64,000 bases of DNA from Flavobacterium sp. MDT1-60 (GCF_014844035.1 NZ_CP062159.1:2046001-2110000), one strand, 5' to 3'. Positions 19,619 to 29,508 are shown, counted from the first letter of the stretch. Notes: a model not told the origin generated them from the letters alone. Numbers and translations: made by a program.

Positions 19619-20848
19619 ATGAAAAAAAAGTTTTTGCAAATGGTCAAGATTAGATATCTAACCATTACAATTTGTTTTCTTGTAGTAAACCTAATGCAGG
19701 GTCAGGACGGTGATGCTAAAAAAAGTATGGAAATTTATGGATTTATCATGACCGATATTGGGTATAATTTTAATCAGATACAGCCAGATTGGTACGATGC
19801 TGTGCGCCCTACTAAATTACCCTCTTATGAAAATGAATATGGACCAGACGGTAATTATTATGCCTCTGTACGCCAGACGAGATTTGGTATCAAAAATTAT
19901 TTTGATACCGGAATTGGGGAATTGAAAACGCAATTCGAATTTGAATTGTATGGCACTGGTGTCGATGCAGGTCAGACCACTTTTCGTTTGCGTCACGCTT
20001 ATGCCGAATTAGGGAAATTTGGAGCAGGTCAGACCTGGAGCCCTTTTATGGATATTGATGTATTCCCAAATACATTAGAATATTGGGGACCAACCGGAAT
20101 GGTGTTTTTCCGTAACGTACAAATTCGTTATATGCCTATTCAGGGCGATACCCGTTTAACTATTGCGCTGGAAAGACCCGGAGCAAGTGCTGATCAGGGT
20201 ATATATGACAATCGTATCGAACTTGAAGGGGTTAATGCGAGATTTCCGTTGCCGGATCTTTCGGCAGAATATCGTTACGGTGCTAAATGGGGTTATGTGG
20301 AATTAGCCGGTATACTGAGAAAAATTGAATGGAAAGACCAAAATAATGATCAATTTGATTTATCCGGAGATGCTCTTGGATGGGGGTTAAATTTAAGTAC
20401 CAACATTAAATTTGGTCAAAGTACTGTTTTCAAAGGGCAGGTTGTGTATGGTGAAGGAATTCAGAATTACATGAACGATGCTCCGGTTGATATCGGAATC
20501 GAAAATAATCCCGGAAACGTTACAGAACCTGTAAAAGGTGTTGCACTTCCGTTGCTTGGTTTTGTGGCTTTTATTGATCATAGCTGGACTGAAAAATTTA
20601 CCAGTTCGTTTGGTTATTCTATGATTGATATTGACAATTCTAACGGACAAACGAATGATGCCTTCAAAAAAGGTCAATATATAGTAGCGAATTTGCTTTA
20701 TTCTCCCGCAAAAAATTGTCTGGTGGGAGGTGAATTTCAGTGGGGCGATCGCGATAATTTCAGAGACGGATGGAGTACTTCTATATCCAAAGTACAATTC
20801 TCTTTTAAATATAACTTCTCAGAAGCCTTTTATAGAAAAAATCAATAG
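19619..20848 (+). CDS. DcaP-like outer-membrane porin
   Basis: 409 aa with a signal peptide (YLTITICFLVVNLMQGQ). YGFIMTDIGYNFNQIQPDWY, ASVRQTRFGIK, FEFELYGTG, TTFRLRHAYAELG and GQTWSPFMDIDVFPNTLEYWGPTG are typical of the DcaP-like trimeric porins that take up dicarboxylates and related anions. The last residues form a beta strand. It is the first gene of a plus-strand run with aspartase and asparaginase (gap 51 bases), suggesting a role in asparagine, aspartate or fumarate passage across the outer membrane. Confidence 0.85.
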   Translation: MKKKFLQMVKIRYLTITICFLVVNLMQGQDGDAKKSMEIYGFIMTDIGYNFNQIQPDWYDAVRPTKLPSYENEYGPDGNYYASVRQTRFGIKNYFDTGIGELKTQFEFELYGTGVDAGQTTFRLRHAYAELGKFGAGQTWSPFMDIDVFPNTLEYWGPTGMVFFRNVQIRYMPIQGDTRLTIALERPGASADQGIYDNRIELEGVNARFPLPDLSAEYRYGAKWGYVELAGILRKIEWKDQNNDQFDLSGDALGWGLNLSTNIKFGQSTVFKGQVVYGEGIQNYMNDAPVDIGIENNPGNVTEPVKGVALPLLGFVAFIDHSWTEKFTSSFGYSMIDIDNSNGQTNDAFKKGQYIVANLLYSPAKNCLVGGEFQWGDRDNFRDGWSTSISKVQFSFKYNFSEAFYRKNQ

Positions 20849-20899
20849 ATACCCGGACATTTCTTTAAAAGTTACTAAAAACTTAAAAAACAGAACACC

Positions 20900-22348
20900 A
20901 TGTGTAAAAAAATACATTATGTAATCCTCTTTGGATTATACATCAGCTTCCTTACTGCTCAAACCCGAACTGAAAAAGATCTTTTGGGGGAGAAGCAAAT
21001 TCCGAACAATGCTTACTACGGAGTTCAGACAGCCCGCGCCCTTGAAAATTTTCAGATCAGCGGCATGACCACGCAATTTTACCCTGATTATGTAAAAGCT
21101 TTTGCCATGGTAAAATTAGCGGCAGCCCGTGCCAATGCAGCTGACGGCCGACTTAAAAAAGACCGGCTTGCTGCGATAGAAAAAGCCTGTCAGGCCGTAA
21201 TAGACGGAAAATACCACGATCAGTTTCTGGTTGATTTGTATCAGGGAGGGGCAGGTACCTCAGCCAACATGAATGTCAACGAAGTTCTTGCTAATATCGC
21301 CCTTGAAATGAGCGGTCATAAAAAAGGGGAGTATCAATTTATAGAACCTCATGATGACCTAAATATGGGGCAATCTACCAATGATGTTTACCCAACAGCT
21401 ATTAAAGTGGCGCTATTATTACACAATGATAAACTAACCAAAGAAGCTGATTTGCTTGCCAAAGCGTTTCATAAAAAAGGAGATGAGTTTAAAGACATTC
21501 TAAAAATGGGTCGTACCGAAGGACAGGATGCCGTACCAATGACTCTGGGACAGGAATTTCACGCTTTTGGAAATCAGCTTGACGCAGAAATTGCCGCTTT
21601 ACGTAAATCAGAAGTATTTTTATGTGAGCAAAACATGGGGGCGACAGCAATAGGAACGGGAATTACGGCTTCACCAGGTTATGCTGAAAAGGTGGCCACG
21701 CATCTTGCTAAAATTACAGGAAAACCTATTGTGATGAGTAAAGATCTGATTGCTGCTACTTCTAGTCAACAAGGATTTGTAATTTATTCATCAGCACTTA
21801 AAAGCATGGCCATAGCCATGTCAAAAATAAGCAGCGATCTTATTTTCCTGGCCTCAGGACCACGCGCTGGTATATTTGAAATTAATTTGCCGGCACTTCA
21901 ACCGGGATCTTCAATTATGCCGGGTAAAGTAAATCCTGTTATGCCGGAGTTAATGAATGAAGTTTGTTTCAAAGTAATAGGGAATGATTTAACCGTAACA
22001 CTTGCTGCTCATTCCGGTTTACTGCAATTGAATGCTTTTGAACCTGTAGAAGCCATCGCCATGATGGAGTCACAAGGTTTGTTTTTTAAAACAATGCCCT
22101 TGTTTAGAAAAAATTGTATAGAAGGTATTACTGCAAATAAATCGGTTTTAGAACATTATATGGAAAGAAGTGTTGGTATTGTTACGGCACTTAATCCGGT
22201 ATTGGGTTACGAAAAAACAACTGAGCTGGCCAAAGAAGCTCTTGAAACCAATAAAGGAATTCTGGAGCTTATACGCGAAAAGAAATTACTTACGGAAGAT
22301 CAAATTAAAAAATTACTTGATCCGGCAAGCTTAACAGGACAAAAATAA
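20900..22348 (+). CDS. aspA: Aspartate ammonia-lyase with a signal peptide
   Basis: Deaminates L-aspartate to fumarate and ammonia. The family blocks are all present: EKDLLGEKQIPNNAYYGVQT, GTSANMNVNEVLAN, HDDLNMGQSTNDVYPTA, GRTEGQDAVPMTLGQEF and the lyase signature GSSIMPGKVNPVMPE with the catalytic Ser loop. Unusually, residues 1-20 (CKKIHYVILFGLYISFLTAQ) are a hydrophobic leader ending in a signal-peptidase-like site just before the normal start of the enzyme, so the enzyme is predicted to be exported. It is followed after 23 bases by a secreted asparaginase. Together they would convert asparagine to fumarate in the periplasm. Confidence 0.94.
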   Translation: MCKKIHYVILFGLYISFLTAQTRTEKDLLGEKQIPNNAYYGVQTARALENFQISGMTTQFYPDYVKAFAMVKLAAARANAADGRLKKDRLAAIEKACQAVIDGKYHDQFLVDLYQGGAGTSANMNVNEVLANIALEMSGHKKGEYQFIEPHDDLNMGQSTNDVYPTAIKVALLLHNDKLTKEADLLAKAFHKKGDEFKDILKMGRTEGQDAVPMTLGQEFHAFGNQLDAEIAALRKSEVFLCEQNMGATAIGTGITASPGYAEKVATHLAKITGKPIVMSKDLIAATSSQQGFVIYSSALKSMAIAMSKISSDLIFLASGPRAGIFEINLPALQPGSSIMPGKVNPVMPELMNEVCFKVIGNDLTVTLAAHSGLLQLNAFEPVEAIAMMESQGLFFKTMPLFRKNCIEGITANKSVLEHYMERSVGIVTALNPVLGYEKTTELAKEALETNKGILELIREKKLLTEDQIKKLLDPASLTGQK

Positions 22349-22371
22349 CCAACAACTAAAAAATCTATATC

Positions 22372-23439
22372 ATGAAATTAAATACAATCTTTTATAAAAA
22401 ACTGTTTCTTATAATCCTATTATCAGTAAGTACAGGTATAATTGCACAATCAAAACCGAAAATTCTTATTCTGGCAACAGGAGGTACGATTGCAGGATCT
22501 GCTGCGAGTGGTGTACAATCTGGCTACACTTCAGGACAGGTAACTATTGATGCGATGGTCAATGCGGTGCCGGATGCCATGAAATTGGCCGATATTAAAG
22601 GCGAACAAATCTCGAATGTTGGATCTCAGGATATGTCATTTGAAATAATGCTGAAAGTAGCCAACAGAATCAATGAACTGGCGGGCAGTAAAGACGTTGA
22701 CGGTTTTGTGATTACACATGGAACTGACACGATGGAAGAAACGGCCTATTTTCTAAATCTGGTTGTAAAAACAGATAAGCCGGTAGTACTTGTTGGTTCG
22801 ATGCGCCCTTCAACAGCAATAAGTGCTGATGGGCCTTTGAATCTCTATAATGGAATTGCCGTGGCTGCAGATCCTAAAGCAAAAGGGCATGGGGTACTTT
22901 TGGTTATGAACGATTGGATTCATTCTGCTCAATCATTGACCAAAGTTAGTACAACAGCTGTTCAGACTTTTATGTCTCCAATACGCGGACTTATAGGAAC
23001 CACTTCTTACGGGGTAAATGATTTTTACCATTATCCTGATCAAAAATTCGGAAAAAGTTCTGAATTTGACGTAAAAGGAGTAACAACTTTTCCACGCGTA
23101 GATATTATTTATGCTGATGCCGATATGAAACCTGATTTAATAGATGCTTCTATTGAAAAAGGAGCCAAAGGAATTGTAATTGCCGGCGTTGGTAACGGAA
23201 ACATGAATAAAGCTTCTCTTGATGCTTGTGCAAGAGCAAGTAAAAAAGGAATTATTGTAGTTCGAAGCACACGTGTGGCTACTGGTATTGTAGGACGTAA
23301 CGTGGAGTGCAATGATGACGAATTAGGGCTTATCGCTTCTTATGGATTAAATCCTCAAAAATCCAGAATTCTCTTGACTATAGCATTACTTAAACCAAGA
23401 AAATTGGATGAACTTCAAAAAATATTCCTGGAATATTAA
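22372..23439 (+). CDS. ansB: Type II L-asparaginase, periplasmic
   Basis: Hydrolyses asparagine to aspartate and ammonia. Signal peptide LFLIILLSVSTGIIAQ at residues 11-26. The first catalytic Thr is in ILATGGTIAGS, and the second triad Thr-Asp-Lys region is in VITHGTDTMEETAYFL. VLVGSMRPSTAISADGP and the C-terminal GVGNGNMN complete the fold. 355 aa is typical for a secreted type II enzyme. It follows aspA by 23 bases and precedes another porin by 18 bases, all in one operon. Confidence 0.95.
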   Translation: MKLNTIFYKKLFLIILLSVSTGIIAQSKPKILILATGGTIAGSAASGVQSGYTSGQVTIDAMVNAVPDAMKLADIKGEQISNVGSQDMSFEIMLKVANRINELAGSKDVDGFVITHGTDTMEETAYFLNLVVKTDKPVVLVGSMRPSTAISADGPLNLYNGIAVAADPKAKGHGVLLVMNDWIHSAQSLTKVSTTAVQTFMSPIRGLIGTTSYGVNDFYHYPDQKFGKSSEFDVKGVTTFPRVDIIYADADMKPDLIDASIEKGAKGIVIAGVGNGNMNKASLDACARASKKGIIVVRSTRVATGIVGRNVECNDDELGLIASYGLNPQKSRILLTIALLKPRKLDELQKIFLEY

Positions 23440-23457
23440 TTCATAAATAACGGTATT

Positions 23458-24768
23458 TTGAAAGCAAAACGAATCATAGCAAATTGTTTATTTCTGTCGC
23501 AACTGCGGGTTGGTTTGATTGTCTTTGTTCTTCTGATTTTACCTTATTTTTCATTTGGACAGGAAAAACCAAAAACGGTGCCTGATGGAACCGAAGGCGA
23601 TGTAATACAGGCTGTAGACAGTACGAAGGCGCAGAAATTGCCATGGAACATGTTTGACACCAGTTTTACAACGATCAAATTGGGTGCTGGTTTTTTATAT
23701 GAATATGCAGGATACGTCGCAGATGCAACTACCAAAAGACAAATGGATTCGATTGGCAGTGAACTTAAATACGATTTTGATGTTCGTGATTTCAGGGTTT
23801 TAATTGGCGGTCAGCTTAAAACAAAAAGAACCATAACCTGGAAAGCTGGTTTTATGTATGATGGAGATGCAAAATCCTGGTATGTGCGTGAATCCGGAGT
23901 TATGATCGCAACACCCGAAATATGGGGGAGTATTTTTATAGGCCGTACTAAAGAAGGTTTCTCACTTAGCAAAGTCATGAATGGTTACTCCGGTGAATCT
24001 TTGGAGCGACATATGAATATTGACGCAATACCCATTCTCGGTGATGGTATAAAATGGCTTGGCTATCTTCCAAAACAAAAAATTGTCTGGAATATGGGGA
24101 TTTTTGCAGACTGGCTTTCTAAAGATCAGGGATTCAGTACGTATAGCTGGCAATTTATAACAAGAGCTGCCTGGCTTCCAATACATTCTGAAGAAAAACA
24201 AACTACGCTTCATATTGGAGGTAATTTCAGAATAGGGCAGCCGGAAGATAATAAAATCAGACTTAAATCGAGACCCGAATCAAACACGGCCCCAATTTTT
24301 ATAGATACAGGTACTTTTTCATCAAATCAGGGAACTTTTGTAGGTTGGGAGATCTATTACAATAAAGGACCATGGTTATTTGGAACTGAATACAGCTGGC
24401 AGATGTTTAATTCAAGTGAAAAAAACGATCCGGTTTTTCATGGTGGAGAAGTAATGATGAGTTACATTTTTACCGGTGCAAGCAGACCTTATACGACAAC
24501 AAGTGGTATTTATACTTTTATCCCGGTTAAAAAATCTGTTTTTGAAGGAGGATTAGGTGAAATCGAGGCAGCGTTAAGATATTCTACCAATGAATTGAAT
24601 GGCGGACTAATTGAGGGGGGACGGTTTTGGAGAATAACGCCAACTCTAAACTGGTATCTTTCTAAAAACTTTAGATTTGAATTCGCTTATGGTTATGGAA
24701 TATTAGACCGATTTAATTTAAAAGGGGCAACTCAATTTTTTCAATCCCGAATTCAGATTTTGCTATAA
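23458..24768 (+). CDS. Outer-membrane porin-like protein, fourth gene of the asparagine operon
   Basis: 436 aa. The start is TTG at 23458, 18 bases after ansB. No in-frame ATG precedes the hydrophobic leader (VGLIVFVLLILPYFSFGQ), so the TTG start is favoured. After the leader the protein is beta-rich (DVRDFRVLIGGQLKTKRTITWKAGF split here as DVRDFRVLIGGQLK and ITWKAGFMYDGD), with ESGVMIATPEIWGSIFIGRTK and a C-terminal FRFEFAYGYG strand, resembling porin O/P proteins. It is probably the uptake pore for the operon's substrate. Confidence 0.78.
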   Translation: MKAKRIIANCLFLSQLRVGLIVFVLLILPYFSFGQEKPKTVPDGTEGDVIQAVDSTKAQKLPWNMFDTSFTTIKLGAGFLYEYAGYVADATTKRQMDSIGSELKYDFDVRDFRVLIGGQLKTKRTITWKAGFMYDGDAKSWYVRESGVMIATPEIWGSIFIGRTKEGFSLSKVMNGYSGESLERHMNIDAIPILGDGIKWLGYLPKQKIVWNMGIFADWLSKDQGFSTYSWQFITRAAWLPIHSEEKQTTLHIGGNFRIGQPEDNKIRLKSRPESNTAPIFIDTGTFSSNQGTFVGWEIYYNKGPWLFGTEYSWQMFNSSEKNDPVFHGGEVMMSYIFTGASRPYTTTSGIYTFIPVKKSVFEGGLGEIEAALRYSTNELNGGLIEGGRFWRITPTLNWYLSKNFRFEFAYGYGILDRFNLKGATQFFQSRIQILL

Positions 24769-24923
24769 TAATTTGATAAGTAATGTTTTAAAATAAAGAA
24801 GGCTTAAATTGTTTCATTTTAAAATTGTTTTTTAGTTAAATATAGCAAAATGGGCTTTTTTATAATGATGAATAACAGAGTCCATTAGGCTATATGTTTA
24901 TTAATGGTATTTGGGGATACCAT

Positions 24924-24953
24924 AAAACCTGTAAAGTTTGCTTTGCAGGTTTT
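24924..24953 (+). terminator. Terminator of the asparagine operon
   Basis: AAAACCTG...CAGGTTTT with a further AAAG/CTTT pairing and a T7 tail. It lies 156 bases after the last porin stop. The rest of the 24769-25059 gap shows nothing else I can name. Confidence 0.8.
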
Positions 24954-25059
24954 TTTATGGAATTTACCAATCAAAATTAAGAGCTATTTCTGCTTTAGCT
25001 TTGAAACTATTCCCTTTTTTATTATGTAGTAGTGGATAAACTTTAGCAGATATTCAGAT

Positions 25060-25629
25060 TTAAAAAAACATATTTATAACAATCGCAGTCGATAAAATAG
25101 CGACTTTTTCTTCATTATTAGAATAGTTGGTTGCAATATTTACATTATAGCTATTGTCTGCTCTGGCAACATTTTTCATTGATCCTTTCCATTGATGGTC
25201 AATTGTGCCTATTTGGTTTTCCAAAGAATCATTGATAATAAAATTAGATTTTTTCCACACATCACCTATCTCAGCGATAACCTCGTTAGCGCTGTTTAAA
25301 ATTTTGAATTCAGGTTTAAAATGCTTTGATTTTTTATTAATGATTCCCACTTTTTTGCCGGAAGCATCCTGTACAATAATTTCAGATTTTGAAAAGAGAC
25401 CTTTTTTTAATATTGAAGCTTCTAAACCGCCATTGGCACTCCGAATCTCTAGAGAGAAAGGAAGCAATGTTTTACTTACTGTTAAGCGTAATACTTTTTG
25501 TAATACGGTTAATTTTTGTTTAATTCTGCCAATGCGTTCGCGTTTGTCATTATAAACATTGTAGTGCTCCTGAAAACTATTTTTTTTGTCAACGAAATAG
25601 TTATTTGTTTCAAAGAAATCTGAGATCAT
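25060..25629 (-). CDS. LURP-one/scramblase-like (tubby C-terminal fold) protein
   Basis: 189 aa with no signal peptide. The pattern of short beta strands (VYNDKRERIGRIKQKL, LPFSLEIRSANG, SEIIVQDASGKKVGIINKK, FKILNSANEVIAEIGDVWKK, NFIINDSLENQIGTIDHQW), each with the shape 'I-D-xx-G-x-x-I-G-x-I', resembles bacterial members of the LURP-one/phospholipid-scramblase superfamily. A C-terminal hydrophobic stretch (VAILSTAIVINMFF) fits the buried helix of that fold. Cellular role unknown. Confidence 0.6.
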   Translation of the reverse strand: MISDFFETNNYFVDKKNSFQEHYNVYNDKRERIGRIKQKLTVLQKVLRLTVSKTLLPFSLEIRSANGGLEASILKKGLFSKSEIIVQDASGKKVGIINKKSKHFKPEFKILNSANEVIAEIGDVWKKSNFIINDSLENQIGTIDHQWKGSMKNVARADNSYNVNIATNYSNNEEKVAILSTAIVINMFF

Positions 25630-26126
25630 AATTTTATTTGAAATGAATTAATAAAAAAAACTATTTAGGGGCTCTCAAAAGTATCAATTAAGTATTATAA
25701 ATAAGTAAGTATTAATACCTGTTTATTAGAAATTAATGATATCATTATGTGTGGAATGAAAGAATGAAAATAATTAGGGTGTCAGGATGCGCTGAATAAA
25801 AGCATTAAATTGTTAAATGAATGAAGAATTTCATTGCTTAATCATTTTAGTATTAGAAACTCATTATGGATTGTATCAATAAAAGCCATTAATAATTGAT
25901 GTCATAAAAATTATATTTAATTGTAAAATATGCATTACTTAAAGTTTGGTATTGTGTTTTTTTTATATAATTTGGTGAAGTCTTATTAATGATTTTCTTA
26001 ATCATTTAATTTAAAGTCAAAGTTTTTACATATTCTCAAATTGCTAATATGAGGCTCAATTTGTTATAACCTACAGTCAAAAGCGAAAAAGAGAATTAAA
26101 TAACAATCCCAAATTGCAAAAAAAAC
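25630..26126. other. 497-base divergent intergenic region
   Basis: Lies between the divergent scramblase-like gene and the membrane kinase gene and must carry both promoters. It is very AT-rich. I see no open frame of note, strong hairpin or repeat, and no -33/-7 pair I would assign with confidence. Confidence 0.5.
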
Positions 26127-27413
26127 ATGAAACAAGAAATTGATGCTTTAGAACAATCCATGCACATTAAAGATTTTCTTTTTGTAATTAAAAAAAAATC
26201 AGATCATTTAACTAATTATTTCCTCATCAGTTTTTTTGTCGTCGGATTGTTGCTTTCTTTTTTTTATGACACCTGGCAAATTGGAGTTGGAGTCGGCAGC
26301 CTGTTGCTTATTGCCTATTATTCCACAAAAGTTGTCATGCCTAAATCAAATTTATACCAATATGTCCTCAGTGTTGTATTGGGAATTTTCATGGCTCAAT
26401 TTATTTACCAGATGCATGGACTGTTCGAAATGCACTTTATAGCATTCATTGCAAGTGCCATCCTTATTACGTATCAAAACTGGAAGTTGCAAATACCACT
26501 TATGCTTGTTGTGGGAATACATCATGGAGTATTTGGTTATTTTCAATATCTGGGATTAGATGAAATTTATTTCTCTCAGTTAGATTATATGTCATTACAG
26601 ACATTTATTATTCATATGATACTTGCAGGTTGCATTTTTTCAATTTGCGGGTTGTGGGCCTATCAATTTAAAAAATATAGTGAAGCACATATGGAACTAA
26701 TTTTTAAAAAAAGGGAAATTGAAAATCAGGAATTAAAAACCGCCAATTATGAACTTGACCGTTTTGTTTACAGTACCTCTCATGATTTGCGAGCACCACT
26801 GAATTCAATGCTCGGTCTTATTGAAATAGCCAAAGAAGACACTACTGAAGAATCGATGCTTGAATATTTTAGAATGCTAAAAGGCAGCGCAAAAAAACTG
26901 GATGGTTTTATCTGTGACATTCTTGATTATTCGCGAAACTCTCGTATGGAAATCAATAACGAGCTAATTAATTTCAGAGAACTGATTAATGGTGTGACGG
27001 AAAACTTAAAATTCATTGGTGATAATAACAGAATGGTTGAATTTAAAATTGAGATCTTTGATGAAGTTTCCTTTTATTCTGATAAAAATCGTTTAATTAC
27101 TATTTTAAATAACCTTATTTCAAATGCTATTCGGTATCAAAATTCTCAAATTCCAAATCCCTTTGTCAATATTAAAATAGAGACGTCTCCAACTGAAACC
27201 AATATCTTCGTTCAGGACAATGGTATAGGAATTGATGAAGAATCGCAATCGAAAATATTTAACATGTTCTATCGCGTGTCGCAGGAATCCGTTGGTTCAG
27301 GACTAGGATTGTATATTGTAAAAGAAGCTGTTAATAAACTGAATGGCGATATAAAAGTTAAATCTCAAATAGGTGAAGGAACAACTTTCTTAATTAAAAT
27401 ACCAAATCAATAA
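26127..27413 (+). CDS. Membrane histidine kinase with six-helix sensor domain
   Basis: 428 aa. Residues ~30-185 contain six hydrophobic segments. The middle (HGLFEMHFIAFIASAILITY, then LVVGIHHGVFGYFQYLG) carries conserved His residues as in the six-helix sensor modules seen in some chemoreceptors and cyclases. A coiled coil leads to the H-box YSTSHDLRAPLNSMLGL, followed by NLISNAIRYQ (N), QDNGIGIDEESQ (G1) and GSGLGLYIVKEAV (G2). No receiver is fused: the adjacent receiver gene 14 bases downstream is the partner. The signal is unknown. Confidence 0.92.
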   Translation: MKQEIDALEQSMHIKDFLFVIKKKSDHLTNYFLISFFVVGLLLSFFYDTWQIGVGVGSLLLIAYYSTKVVMPKSNLYQYVLSVVLGIFMAQFIYQMHGLFEMHFIAFIASAILITYQNWKLQIPLMLVVGIHHGVFGYFQYLGLDEIYFSQLDYMSLQTFIIHMILAGCIFSICGLWAYQFKKYSEAHMELIFKKREIENQELKTANYELDRFVYSTSHDLRAPLNSMLGLIEIAKEDTTEESMLEYFRMLKGSAKKLDGFICDILDYSRNSRMEINNELINFRELINGVTENLKFIGDNNRMVEFKIEIFDEVSFYSDKNRLITILNNLISNAIRYQNSQIPNPFVNIKIETSPTETNIFVQDNGIGIDEESQSKIFNMFYRVSQESVGSGLGLYIVKEAVNKLNGDIKVKSQIGEGTTFLIKIPNQ

Positions 27414-27427
27414 ATCAATCTTAACTA

Positions 27428-27856
27428 ATGAACCAGGAATCAGAAAAACCAACTTTCAAAAAAATTTTAGTGATAGACGACAATCCAACAGATCGTTATA
27501 TCGCAAAGCGAATGGCTGAAAAATATCATTTCGCTGAAGAAATAATTTTGCAGGAATCAGCTCTTGAAGCACTTGATTATATTAAATCATTAGAAAATAC
27601 TCCAGAATTACTTCCACAATTCATTTTTTTAGATATTAATATGCCGGGAATGAACGGCTATGAATTTCTGGAAGAATACGCAAAACTGTCTGAAACAATC
27701 AAAGCAAACTGCATTATTTTGATGATTACAACATCTATACATCCTGATGATTTTAAACGGGCCGAAAATAATCCTTCTGTATTTCGTTTTCTGAATAAAC
27801 CATTGGATCGAGAAAAATTTAGGCTTATTGAAGATGAGTTTTTATCGAAGAAGTAG
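27428..27856 (+). CDS. Single-domain response regulator
   Basis: 142-aa CheY/Rcp1-like receiver: VIDDNPTDRY acidic pocket, phospho-Asp in FIFLDINMPGMNGYEFL, Thr in ILMITTS, and Lys in FRFLNKPLD. It has no output domain. It is co-transcribed with the upstream kinase (14-base gap) and ends about 90 bases before a terminator shared with the convergent tailocin operon. Confidence 0.93.
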   Translation: MNQESEKPTFKKILVIDDNPTDRYIAKRMAEKYHFAEEIILQESALEALDYIKSLENTPELLPQFIFLDINMPGMNGYEFLEEYAKLSETIKANCIILMITTSIHPDDFKRAENNPSVFRFLNKPLDREKFRLIEDEFLSKK

Positions 27857-27943
27857 AGTTTGTTAGTGAGTTTTTTAAGGTCTAGGATTAGATTTCTTAC
27901 CTCAGCAATATTATTTTTATATTATAATTGGAATTCTAAAAGT

Positions 27944-27984
27944 AAAGCCACCATAAGAAGATTTTGTTCTTTAATGGTGGCTTT
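27944..27984. terminator. Bidirectional terminator at the left end of the tailocin cluster
   Basis: Arms AAAGCCACCAT and ATGGTGGCTTT. It lies between the receiver gene and the convergent last gene of the P1 operon. The same 11-base arms recur in the terminator at 50791-50835, which ends the other fibre operon. Confidence 0.85.
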
Positions 27985-28017
27985 GAGTTGAATTAAGATG
28001 AAAAAGTATTTTAATTA

Positions 28018-29472
28018 TTATTGAGTTATTATTGTCCAGCCTTTATCTCGTAAAAGAGTTTCAGATGCAGTCTCTATAATTGAATCATAATTTACTTCGC
28101 AATTTATACTACCATTATTGCCAAGATTTGAAATCCAGGCCGTTGCTGTGTTCCAGCTAGATGTAGTTATCCGGTTGTATTCTAGCCTAATATTTTTCAA
28201 AGTAGCTGGCAATGGTAAAGTAGGGTTAAAAGAAACTATCGAACAACTTAACACAGATAGAAATTCTAAATTATCTGGTAAAGGAACAGAAGGATCGAAT
28301 GTTGAAATTTTATTACCACCTAAACTTAGAATTTTTAAATTTGAAGGTAAAAGAAAATTTACTAGATCAAAAGAGACTATTTGATTGTTAAATAAGGAGA
28401 GGCTAGTTATTGAATTAGGTAAAGCAAAATTAGCAGGATCAAAAGTGGCTATTTTGTTGTCACCTATAGAAAACGAATCTAAGTTTGCTGGTAAGGCAAA
28501 ATTAGCAGGGTCAAATGTAACTATTTGGTTATCATTTAAGTTTAGATATTTTAGATTCGACGGTAGCGCAATAGAAGGGTCAAATGTAACTATTTTATTG
28601 TTGTTTAAAATTAATTCCTGCAAATCAGCAGGTAAAGCAAGAGAAGGATTAAATACAACTATCTCATTTACATTTAATTTTAAAACATTTAAACCTGAAG
28701 GCAATGCAATAGTAGGATTAAATGTTTCTATTTGATTCACCTCCAGATTTAACGTTTTCAAATCCACTGGCAAAGCAATAGAAGGATTAAAGGTCTTCAA
28801 ATCACAATTGCTCAAAGATAAATATTCTAAACTGTCAGGTAGTTCAATATGAGGATCAAAAGTAGCTAAAGTATTGTTATTTAAATCCAAGGTAGTAACT
28901 GAATGTGGCAGTTTTTCAGTAGGGTTGAAAAAAGTTATTTCATTTGATTGTAAAAATATGCGGCTTATCTGATTGGTAAATCCGGTGAAATCAATATCTT
29001 TTATTTGACAAGAATTCAAGTTTATTTGTCCTGAAAAAGAATCTGATCTTGTGAAAATAGCGTCATTACCTTCAATTCTAACTTTAGTAAATATCAAAGA
29101 GGTACTAGCACTAAAAAAAACATTCCAATCTTCAATACTTTCTTTGTCAGTTATACCTAAAAAAGAAGCCGTTGTATCAATGTCGTTAAAAACTAATTTC
29201 ATTGTCGGTAAAACATCAACAACAACAGCTAAAACAGAAGATTCAGAATCGCTAACGATTGGTTTTCTATAATAGTCACCAACGACTAAACCATCTGCTT
29301 TTGCTTCGCCATTATTGTTATAAACACCTTTTATTTCAATAGAAAAACTACTTTGAGGAATCCTCTTAACTTCTTTGTCTGCGCTATAAACTAATATCTC
29401 ATCTGTGTTTTTACCTTCATTCACAGTATCTAAAGCTAATGCTTTACTAATTATATATTTTTGTGTGATCAT
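28018..29472 (-). CDS. Leucine-rich-repeat protein with tail-fibre-type N-terminus
   Basis: 484 aa. The N-terminus (YIISKALALDTVNEGKNTDE, ILVYSADKEVKRIP) is homologous to the adaptor of the fibre-like genes at 29509 and 55422, and GLVVGDYYRKP matches the fibre C-terminal motif GLVVGDVYR. Residues ~185-450 are about 11-12 LRRs of 22-23 residues with the unit LPxNLKxLxLNxNxIVTFDP. There is no signal peptide. It is the last gene of the P1 operon. It is probably a receptor-binding fibre or tip that uses an LRR surface to recognise its target, although a free LRR protein cannot be excluded. Confidence 0.75.
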   Translation of the reverse strand: MITQKYIISKALALDTVNEGKNTDEILVYSADKEVKRIPQSSFSIEIKGVYNNNGEAKADGLVVGDYYRKPIVSDSESSVLAVVVDVLPTMKLVFNDIDTTASFLGITDKESIEDWNVFFSASTSLIFTKVRIEGNDAIFTRSDSFSGQINLNSCQIKDIDFTGFTNQISRIFLQSNEITFFNPTEKLPHSVTTLDLNNNTLATFDPHIELPDSLEYLSLSNCDLKTFNPSIALPVDLKTLNLEVNQIETFNPTIALPSGLNVLKLNVNEIVVFNPSLALPADLQELILNNNKIVTFDPSIALPSNLKYLNLNDNQIVTFDPANFALPANLDSFSIGDNKIATFDPANFALPNSITSLSLFNNQIVSFDLVNFLLPSNLKILSLGGNKISTFDPSVPLPDNLEFLSVLSCSIVSFNPTLPLPATLKNIRLEYNRITTSSWNTATAWISNLGNNGSINCEVNYDSIIETASETLLRDKGWTIITQ

Positions 29473-29508
29473 TTTTTTAAATTACTTGATGAGTAATATT
29501 TGTTTCTA

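Noticed and set aside
28118..28735. Plus-strand frames opposite the LRR gene
   Set aside because: Periodic translation arises from the repeat structure of the LRR coding strand.
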